DNA of 64,000 bases from Clostridiales bacterium. Its GTDB lineage: Bacteria > Bacillota > Clostridia > Christensenellales > Aristaeellaceae. The stretch covers positions 1-64,000 of the forward strand of contig SVGP01000001.1 of NCBI GenBank assembly GCA_015056255.1, given 5' to 3'. The notes under the pieces are model-generated. The model saw nothing but the letters and a program-made list of their open reading frames with translations, did not search any database and had not been told where the DNA came from. This document shows, one piece after another, positions 57,800 through 64,000 of this stretch; position 1 is the stretch's first letter, and every line of letters starts with the position of its first letter. A program made the position numbers and the translations under genes.

Positions 57800-59161
57800 A
57801 TGAAAATCCTGATCGTAGGCTGCGGAAAGCTCGGTATGCTTATCGCCGAAAAACTGATCGAGGAAAGACACCACGTAACCATTATCGACCGCGACGAAAC
57901 GGTTCTGGACAAATGCAACGAGCTTCTGGACGCGCTCACCGTAAAGGGCAGCGGCGTAAGCCAGCAGACCCTTCAGGAGGCGGACGTAGACCATGCAGAC
58001 ATCGTAATCGCCACTACCATGAGCGATGAAACCAACATGCTCTGCTCCTTAACGGCCAAAAAGCTGGGCGCAAAATATACCGTCGCCCGCATCCGCGACC
58101 CCGAATACCTGGAAAGTCTGCCCTTTTTAACGAAAGAGCTTTTCATCAACTATGCCATGAACCCCGAGCGGGCCACTGCACGCGAAATCTCGCGCATGCT
58201 GCGTCTGCCTTTTGCCGCTTCCATCGAAACCTTTGCCCGCGGCCTTGTTGAACTCGTTGAAATCAAGGTCACCGGCAGAGAGCCGTTTGCAAACATTCCT
58301 CTTAAGGATCTGTACAGGCGAAATCCCCATCTTCCTCGCGTTCTTTTCTGCATTGTCGAACGCGATATGCATCCCATCATCCCCAAGGGCGATTTTGTCA
58401 TTCATTCAGGCGACCGCGTGTTTGTCGCCGCCGATACCGCCACCATCACCGCATTTTTCAAGTCCATTGGCATGGACATGAAGGGCGTTAAGGACGCCAT
58501 CATCGTCGGCGGAAGCCGCATCGCCTATTACCTCGCCCAGTCTCTGTGCGCATCGGGCGTGGATACCAAAATCATCGAGCGAAAAATCGAAAAAGCGCGG
58601 TTTTTGTCTGAACAATTGGAAGACGCCACCATCATTCAGGGCGACGGCACGGATTACGAGCTATTGATGAGCGAAGGGCTCGACGATGTGGATGCGTTTA
58701 TCTCCTTAACCGACCGTGACGAAGAAAACCTTTTAACCGGGCTTTACGCTCATCAAAACACAAACGCCAAGGTTATCGTGAAAAACACGCGCCTCGAATA
58801 CCCGGATCTTTTAAGAAGCATGGGCCTTGAAAGCATCATCAACCCCCGTCAGATCGCCTGCAACATCATTCTGCGCACGGTTCGCGCGCGCATGAACACG
58901 GCGGGCACTGCGGTTGAGCGCATGTATAAATTAAGTGGCGGCAAGGTAGAGGCGCTGGAATTTGTGGTAAAGCCCAAAGCGCCCTATATCGGAATTCCGC
59001 TCAAGGATTTAAAGATCAAGGATCATTCTCTGGTTGCGGTTATCGCAAGGAAAGGCCATGCGCGCGTGCCGTTCGGCGACGACGTCATGCAGGCGGACGA
59101 CCATGTCGTCATCATCACCAAAGAAACCGGCATCACCGATCTTGAGAAAGTGTTTGGATAA
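57800..59161 (+). CDS. trkA: Trk potassium uptake regulatory protein TrkA
   Basis: A 453-residue cytoplasmic gating protein with two RCK units. The first Rossmann motif VGCGKLGMLIAEKL (7-20) and the second IVGGSRIAYYLAQSL near 235 each precede a RCK-C domain (about 140-225 and 370-453). Binds NAD(H) or nucleotides and controls TrkH, encoded five bases downstream. Start behind AAGAGGGATC. Confidence 0.93.
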   Translation: MKILIVGCGKLGMLIAEKLIEERHHVTIIDRDETVLDKCNELLDALTVKGSGVSQQTLQEADVDHADIVIATTMSDETNMLCSLTAKKLGAKYTVARIRDPEYLESLPFLTKELFINYAMNPERATAREISRMLRLPFAASIETFARGLVELVEIKVTGREPFANIPLKDLYRRNPHLPRVLFCIVERDMHPIIPKGDFVIHSGDRVFVAADTATITAFFKSIGMDMKGVKDAIIVGGSRIAYYLAQSLCASGVDTKIIERKIEKARFLSEQLEDATIIQGDGTDYELLMSEGLDDVDAFISLTDRDEENLLTGLYAHQNTNAKVIVKNTRLEYPDLLRSMGLESIINPRQIACNIILRTVRARMNTAGTAVERMYKLSGGKVEALEFVVKPKAPYIGIPLKDLKIKDHSLVAVIARKGHARVPFGDDVMQADDHVVIITKETGITDLEKVFG

Positions 59162-59166
59162 AAAGT

Positions 59167-60609
59167 ATGAATATCAGACTTGTGCTCAACTTTCTCGGAA
59201 AGCTCTTCGTCATCGAAGCCGCTCTCATGCTTCCGGCGCTGGGCGTATCCATCGCCTACGGGCAGGGCGACGCAATGGCGTTCGTCTACGCAATTCTGAC
59301 CATTGTGGCCGTCTCTGCGCCGCTGATTGCAATTTTCCGCTCGAAGGATCAGCAAATGTACGCGCGTGAGGCAATGGCCGTTGCAGGACTCGGCTGGCTC
59401 CTGATGTCTCTTCTGGGAGGCCTTCCGCTGGTCTACAGCGGCTGCTGCTCCTTTACCGACGCGTTTTTTGAAATCACAAGCGGCTTTACGACCACCGGCG
59501 CAACCATCATGACCGATATCGAGGCTCTGCCCAACGGCATCCTCTTTTGGCGCTCATTCACGCACTGGATCGGCGGCATGGGCGTGCTTGTGTTTACAAC
59601 AGCGATTCTGCCTACCATCGGCGGACGCGGCGCGCATTTGGCCCGCGCGGAAAGCCCCGGCCCCACCTTTTCAAAGCTCACGCCAAAGCTGGGCGATACG
59701 GCGAAGGTATTATATCTGATCTATCTGGCGCTTACCATTATTGAAACCGTCGCTCTGCTTTTCGCAGGCCTTCCCCTGTATGACGCGGTCATTCACGCCT
59801 TCGGCACCGCGGGCACCGGCGGCTTCTCCAACCGCGCTTTAAGCGTCGGCGCATTTGGTAATCTCGCCGCTGAAATCATCATTGCCGTTTTCATGTTTTT
59901 ATTCGGCATCAATTTTGCCTTCTATTTCAAGCTCATCAACCGCGACTTCAAAGGCGCGTTCAAAAATGAAGAGCTTAAGCTTTATTCGCTGATCGCATTT
60001 GGCGCAATTCTTTTGATCACCCTGAATCTTATATCCTACTACGGCGATTTCTTCACTTCCCTTCGCTACGCAGCCTTCCAGGTGCCCACCATCATGTCGA
60101 CCACCGGCTACGCCACGGCGGACTTTAATTTATGGCCGTCGTTTTCCAAAATGCTTTTAACGGCGCTCATGCTCTTCGGCGCGTGCGCAGGCTCGACCGC
60201 CGGCGGCCTTAAGATGACCCGACTCGTGATGCTTTTAAAAATGGCGCGCCGCGAAATCAGGCATGCTTTTCAGCCGAGAAAAGTGGAGGTCGTCAAGCTC
60301 GACGGCAAAACCATTCCCGAAGAAACGCTTTCTCAGGTTTCAATGCTGTTTTTCTGCCACATCATGTTGATAATCGCGGGTGCAATCGTCGTTTCATTGG
60401 AGGGTGTGAGCTTCACAACAGCCTTTACAACATCTTTAACCTGCATCTCCAACGTCGGCCCCGGTCTGGAGCTGGTCGGTCCGATGGGCTCGTTTGCCGG
60501 ATATTCATGGGCGACAAAGGTGTTTTTATCCTTCCTCATGCTAGCCGGACGACTGGAGCTTTACCCGATTCTGATTCTGTTCTCCCCCGCCGTCTGGCGG
60601 CGCGGATAG
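59167..60609 (+). CDS. trkH: Trk potassium channel subunit TrkH
   Basis: A 480-residue membrane protein with eight to ten helices and four pore loops: TSGFTTTGAT near 103, FGTAGTGGFSN near 214, MSTTGYATADF near 310 and TCISNVGPGLEL near 427. It forms the K+ path gated by TrkA. There is no strong ribosome binding site in the five-base gap after trkA, so translation is probably coupled. Confidence 0.93.
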   Translation: MNIRLVLNFLGKLFVIEAALMLPALGVSIAYGQGDAMAFVYAILTIVAVSAPLIAIFRSKDQQMYAREAMAVAGLGWLLMSLLGGLPLVYSGCCSFTDAFFEITSGFTTTGATIMTDIEALPNGILFWRSFTHWIGGMGVLVFTTAILPTIGGRGAHLARAESPGPTFSKLTPKLGDTAKVLYLIYLALTIIETVALLFAGLPLYDAVIHAFGTAGTGGFSNRALSVGAFGNLAAEIIIAVFMFLFGINFAFYFKLINRDFKGAFKNEELKLYSLIAFGAILLITLNLISYYGDFFTSLRYAAFQVPTIMSTTGYATADFNLWPSFSKMLLTALMLFGACAGSTAGGLKMTRLVMLLKMARREIRHAFQPRKVEVVKLDGKTIPEETLSQVSMLFFCHIMLIIAGAIVVSLEGVSFTTAFTTSLTCISNVGPGLELVGPMGSFAGYSWATKVFLSFLMLAGRLELYPILILFSPAVWRRG

Positions 60610-60623
60610 AAAGGAGCTTATTT

Positions 60624-61448
60624 ATGCTGCGCTTTGGTTCTACCGATGGAAGCCGCATCCTGATCGCCGCGCACAGAGGCGTGGCCGGCGGAAACGTGCC
60701 CTGCAACTCCATCTGCGCCTTTCAGGCCGCGCTCAACATGGGCGCGGACATCATTGAGCTGGACGTGTCCCGCTCGACAGACGGCGAGCTGTACGTGTTC
60801 CATCCCGGCATGGAGCGCATTTTCCTAAAAAGCGACAGGTTAATCAGCGAAATGCATTCCTCCGAGGTTGATAAGCTTCGCCTTGTCAATCAGGATACGC
60901 TTTTTACCGAATGGGGCGTTCCGCGCCTTCGCGAGGCGTTTGAGCTCATCCGAGGCCGCGCTTACATCAACATTGACAAATTCTGGACCTGTCCGGGCGA
61001 CATTTCAAAAATCGTTCGCGAAATGGGCATGCAGGATCAGGTGCTGATCAAAACGGACGTGGACGAAAAGGCTTTCCGCAACGTTGAAGAAGTTGCAAGC
61101 GACCTGCCCTTCATGGTCATCGCATGGGAAAAGGATGAATTTTCGGAATCTCTCTTTAGGCGCAACATGCGCTATGTGGGCGTTGAAGCGCTTTTCAAAA
61201 CCGACGACGCGCCCATCTGCCAAAGGGAATACACCGAAAGCCTGAACAAAAACGGCCTGATCGCATGGGCCAATTCCATCCTCTTTAATTACAAAACCGT
61301 GCTTGCCGCCGGCCACTCGGACGACGTGTCCGTGTCCCAAAGCCCCGATCAGGGCTGGGGCTGGCTTGCGGACAGGGGCTTTAACATCATCCAGACCGAC
61401 TGGCCGCTGGCGCTGAGATTATATCTTGAAAAGCTTGGAAAACACTAA
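60624..61448 (+). CDS. Glycerophosphodiester phosphodiesterase family protein
   Basis: A 274-residue TIM-barrel protein of the GDPD family. AAHRGVAGGNVPCNS near residue 14 gives the catalytic His-Arg, and ADIIELDVSRSTDGELYVFHPG near 39 the Glu, Asp and second His (VFHP for the usual VxHD). There is no signal peptide. Start at 60624 behind GAAAGGAG. It could act on glycerophosphodiesters or a related substrate. Confidence 0.8.
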   Translation: MLRFGSTDGSRILIAAHRGVAGGNVPCNSICAFQAALNMGADIIELDVSRSTDGELYVFHPGMERIFLKSDRLISEMHSSEVDKLRLVNQDTLFTEWGVPRLREAFELIRGRAYINIDKFWTCPGDISKIVREMGMQDQVLIKTDVDEKAFRNVEEVASDLPFMVIAWEKDEFSESLFRRNMRYVGVEALFKTDDAPICQREYTESLNKNGLIAWANSILFNYKTVLAAGHSDDVSVSQSPDQGWGWLADRGFNIIQTDWPLALRLYLEKLGKH

Positions 61449-61492
61449 AAAGCAAGGATGCTGCAAAACCGCAGTATCCTTGCTTTTTATTT
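61445..61492 (+). terminator. Intrinsic terminator of the DnaD-to-GDPD gene group
   Basis: AAAAAGCAAGGAT-GCTGC / GCAG-TATCCTTGCTTTTT (about 61448-61465 and 61472-61489). Confidence 0.85.
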
Positions 61493-61510
61493 CTTTCCCG
61501 CAATCACGGA

Positions 61511-61735
61511 TACCCAAAGCCTTCCTCCGGGAGGAAGGTGGCTCGGCGCAAGCCGAGACGGAAGGAAACCGCGGGCATCCAAAGCCAGTCGCTCCGAAAC
61601 GATCCTTCCGCCAGCAGATGTATGGGACAAGCTATCTAAAGTGCGCGGAAAAAACCGTATGCTTTCTCCAACTTCCGGCGCCCGCTATCTCCCTCAGTCA
61701 GCTTCGCCGACAGCTCCCTCCCGGAGGGAGCCTTA
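61511..61735. repeat. Two family 2 repeats in opposite orientation around a 115-bp centre
   Basis: Left unit 61517-61566 reads CCTTCCTCCGGGAGGAAGG, then TCGGC-GCAA-GCCGA, then GACGGAAGG. Right unit (61684-61733), read on the minus strand, is GGCTCCCTCCGGGAGGGAGC, a GGC-GAA-GCT hairpin, then GACTGAGGGAG. Both follow the stem / GAA- or GCAA-loop / tail layout of 2595-2648. No convincing gene lies between them. Confidence 0.7.
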
Positions 61736-61744
61736 GGGTGCGCT

Positions 61745-62920
61745 CTACCGGTCCGCAATCTTCAAAATCTTTTCGACATCTTCCGTATCCAGCTTCACAA
61801 ACGCGCCGACCTTGCCGTCGGGGCCGCGCTTGGTGTTTTTCGCCATATAGGGAATGTCTTCTTTCTTTGCGCCCAATTCCTTTAAAGTGATGGGCATGCC
61901 GATGGATTTCAAAAACGCTTCATAGCGCTCGATTCCGGCGATAGCCGTCTGACGGGGATTGTCGAAATTCATGTCGCAGCCGAATACATTCACTGCAAAC
62001 CTTGCAAAACGGTTTACGTCGTTATCAAGCGTATACCGCATCCACGCGGGGAACACGACGGCAAGGCCTGCGCCGTGCGCCACGTCGTACATGGCGCTGA
62101 GTTCGTGCTCAATCTGATGGCTCGCCCAATCACCCAAGCGACCTACGCCGCAGGTATCGTTGTGCGCAAGCGTGCCCGCCCACATGATCTGCGCCTGCGC
62201 GTCGTAATTTTCAGGGTCGTTTACCGCAATCGGCGCGTACTGAATGACGGTCTTTAAAAGCGCCTCGCACAGATAGTCGGTCACGCCGACTTCTTTTTCG
62301 TTTGTGAAATACCTTTCCATGATATGCGCCATAATGTCGGTCGCGCCGCAGGCAATCTGATATTTGGGCAGGGTAAAGGTGAGCTCCGGATTCATGAGCG
62401 CAAAGCGGGGGCGGTTGAAATCGCTTCTCAAGCCCCTTTTGAGCTTTGTTTTCTCCTGCATGATGACGGAGCTGTTCGAGCTTTCAGAACCCGTTGCAGA
62501 CAGCGTTAAAACGCATCCCATGGGCAAAGTCTTTGTAACCTTTGCCTTGCCGCTCCAAAGATCCCAGAAATCGCCTTCGTAAACGCTTCCGTGGGCGATA
62601 GCCTTTGCGCTGTCGATGGCGCTTCCGCCGCCGACTGCGAGTATGCAGTCGCATTTTTCTTTTCTTACAAGCTCAATGCCTTCATACACCTTGGTATCTC
62701 TGGGGTTGGGCACCGCGCCGCCTAAACATACGTATTCAACGCCCGCCTCCTGAAGGGATGCAATCACCCGATCAATCAGGCCGCTTCTGACCGCGCTTCC
62801 GCTTCCGTAGTGAATGAGCGCCTTGGTTCCGCCGATTTTCTTAAGCTCCTCGCCCGCCTTCATCTCTGCGCCGCGGCCGAAAACAAATTTCGTTGGCTGT
62901 GTATATTCAAAGTTCAGCAT
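61745..62920 (-). CDS. Iron-containing alcohol dehydrogenase (butanol dehydrogenase type)
   Basis: A 391-residue group III alcohol dehydrogenase of the YqhD/BdhA branch that reduces aldehydes with NAD(P)H. The nucleotide motif GGGSAIDSAKAIAHG near residue 97, and metal ligands in ACGATDIMAHIMERYF near 192 (Asp, His) and DWASHQIEHELSAMYDVAHGAGLAVVFP near 259 (His, His), are present. The start overlaps the stop of the peptidase gene (62914-62920). It ends beside the family 2 repeats. Confidence 0.9.
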   Translation of the reverse strand: MLNFEYTQPTKFVFGRGAEMKAGEELKKIGGTKALIHYGSGSAVRSGLIDRVIASLQEAGVEYVCLGGAVPNPRDTKVYEGIELVRKEKCDCILAVGGGSAIDSAKAIAHGSVYEGDFWDLWSGKAKVTKTLPMGCVLTLSATGSESSNSSVIMQEKTKLKRGLRSDFNRPRFALMNPELTFTLPKYQIACGATDIMAHIMERYFTNEKEVGVTDYLCEALLKTVIQYAPIAVNDPENYDAQAQIMWAGTLAHNDTCGVGRLGDWASHQIEHELSAMYDVAHGAGLAVVFPAWMRYTLDNDVNRFARFAVNVFGCDMNFDNPRQTAIAGIERYEAFLKSIGMPITLKELGAKKEDIPYMAKNTKRGPDGKVGAFVKLDTEDVEKILKIADR

Positions 62921-63993
62921 CCGACCACCCGCATTTCCTTGGTGTATTCGTTAAGGGTTTCGCACCCGTCCTCCGTGACCGCCACAAGGTCCTCCACGCG
63001 TACGCCGAAGGAACCAGGCAGATAAATGCCGGGCTCAACCGAGAACACCATGCCCGGCTCGCACACGGCCTCGCTGACCGCGCTTACATCCGGGAATTCG
63101 TGCACCTCAAGGCCGATGCCGTGGCCCGTTCTGTGAATGAAGTATTTGCCGTAGCCCGCGTCCTCAATAACTTTTCTTGCGGCTCTGTCCACGTCCTTAA
63201 GCTTAACGCCGGGCTTGACCGCAGCGCGTCCGGCAGCGTTTGCACGCTCAACAATTTCGTAAACCTTTTTCTGTTCCTCGGTTGCAGATTTGAAAAATAC
63301 GGTTCTTGTCATGTCTGAGCAGTATGCGTTCAGGCTTGCACCCACGTCCAGTATGACGGAATCGCCCGCTTTGATCATAGTGTCGTCCGTTGCATGGTGG
63401 GGCTCTGCGCAGTTTGCGCCAAAGCAGATGAGCGAATCAAAGCTTCCGCCGCCCGCGCCCAAGCGCTTGGCCTCGTTCATATACACGTTTGCAATCTCGC
63501 TTTCCTTAACGCCGTCGGAAAGCGCCGAAATCGCCTTGTCGATCGCCTTGTCATTCAGGCGCGAGCTTAAACGCATAAGGTCGATTTCTTCCTTGGTTTT
63601 GAGCATTCTGGCCCGGTCAACGGCAGGCGAGCCGATTATCGCTTTGATGTCGCTTCTTCTCTCCATCAGGGGAAGCGCAAAGCGGCAGGCCCATTCCTTG
63701 TCAAAGCCGATATTTCCCGATTCCACGCCCTCGGACAAAACGGCGATGCAGTCGTCCGTGTCGTCGTATTCGATAAGATTTGCGCCGTCAACGCTTCCGA
63801 CGGCAAACAGCCGGTTGGCAAAAAGCGTTGTATCTCCATTTTCCTTGACGGATAAAACCACCATTCGCTCGCCCGGATGAATGAACTTGCCCGTCAGATA
63901 AAAAATGCTGTTGGGCGCGGAAATCAGAAGCTGCTTAAGCCCCATTTCACGCATATTCTGCGTCACTTTCAAAAGTCTGTCCGTTTTCATCAT
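62914..63993 (-). CDS. M24-family Xaa-Pro aminopeptidase-like protein
   Basis: A 359-residue metallopeptidase with a creatinase-type N-terminal domain (1-125) and a pita-bread catalytic domain. The five metal ligands are in ILDVGAS (Asp), SDMTRT (Asp), GHGIGLEVHE (His), SVEPGIY (Glu) and RVEDLV (Glu). Cytoplasmic. The start at 63993 (or the next codon, also ATG) lies seven bases from the window edge, so any upstream operon partner is not visible; AGGCTGA before the ATG may contain the stop codon of a preceding gene. Confidence 0.88.
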   Translation of the reverse strand: MMKTDRLLKVTQNMREMGLKQLLISAPNSIFYLTGKFIHPGERMVVLSVKENGDTTLFANRLFAVGSVDGANLIEYDDTDDCIAVLSEGVESGNIGFDKEWACRFALPLMERRSDIKAIIGSPAVDRARMLKTKEEIDLMRLSSRLNDKAIDKAISALSDGVKESEIANVYMNEAKRLGAGGGSFDSLICFGANCAEPHHATDDTMIKAGDSVILDVGASLNAYCSDMTRTVFFKSATEEQKKVYEIVERANAAGRAAVKPGVKLKDVDRAARKVIEDAGYGKYFIHRTGHGIGLEVHEFPDVSAVSEAVCEPGMVFSVEPGIYLPGSFGVRVEDLVAVTEDGCETLNEYTKEMRVVGC

Positions 63994-64000
63994 TCAGCCT

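Noticed and set aside
61426-61890. A 154-residue frame on the plus strand
   Set aside because: It runs through the family 2 repeats and into the antisense of the alcohol dehydrogenase gene; no ribosome binding site or family.

Overview
The window looks like chromosomal DNA of an endospore-forming Clostridia-type Firmicute of moderate GC content, probably an uncultured plant-glycan-using gut lineage. Supporting points are SpoIIP, a DnaD/DnaI primosome pair, consensus sigma-A promoters with AGGAGG ribosome binding sites, frequent TTG/GTG starts, the paired NifU-like/GGGtGRT genes, and many cytoplasmic glycoside hydrolases. Species identity cannot be fixed from this sequence. No rRNA, tRNA or CRISPR array was seen.

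Layout. 1-300: the end of an insertion sequence that runs off the left edge and sits inside a palindromic repeat. 300-2470: DUF1540 protein, DUF1614-like membrane protein and spoIIP. 2500-5870: a secreted thioredoxin-like protein with a GH10 xylanase, behind a consensus promoter. 5880-11730: a compact RiPP (modified peptide) locus on the minus strand. In transcription order it holds a double-glycine-leader precursor (A), a strong hairpin, two related three-Cys precursors (B, C), a fused HPr-kinase-like/PqqD protein, a SPASM radical SAM enzyme, an N-terminally short LanM lanthionine synthetase and an S26-type peptidase. The block from B to the radical SAM gene is clearly AT-richer than precursor A, LanM and the rest of the window and has a hairpin at each border, so it looks like a second RiPP cassette set into a lanthipeptide operon. 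This is the most novel part of the window.

11790-13750: a membrane CXXC protein and a polyferredoxin fused to a TlpA-type thioredoxin. 14100-15700: FGGY sugar kinase. 15870-22115: two-component system, ABC exporter and an exported CARDB-like protein (peptide-stress type module). 22400-27290: complete branched-chain amino acid type (Liv) ABC importer. 27500-33650: Rex (GH8), EamA transporter, GH43, GH125 and GH29 enzymes. 33700-41000: an Lpl-type oligosaccharide importer with a second GH29, flanked by two paralogous exported thioredoxin proteins, one fused to a CcdA-like membrane domain. 41100-44530: GGGtGRT protein, NifU-like scaffold, and an unusual fusion of a DEDDh exonuclease with a (p)ppGpp-hydrolase-like HD domain. 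44740-48240: a second sugar importer. 48560-49941: tagaturonate epimerase. 50078-61450: Lhr-type helicase, then DnaD, DnaI, a prolyl-tRNA editing protein, a membrane protein, TrkA, TrkH and a GDPD-family protein. 61745-63993: alcohol dehydrogenase and an Xaa-Pro peptidase.

Together the genes fit a cell that imports xylan, arabinan, fucosylated and pectic fragments and digests them inside, keeps an extracytoplasmic thiol-redox network of four proteins, and makes one or more modified peptides. Two families of hairpin repeats sit at operon ends throughout.
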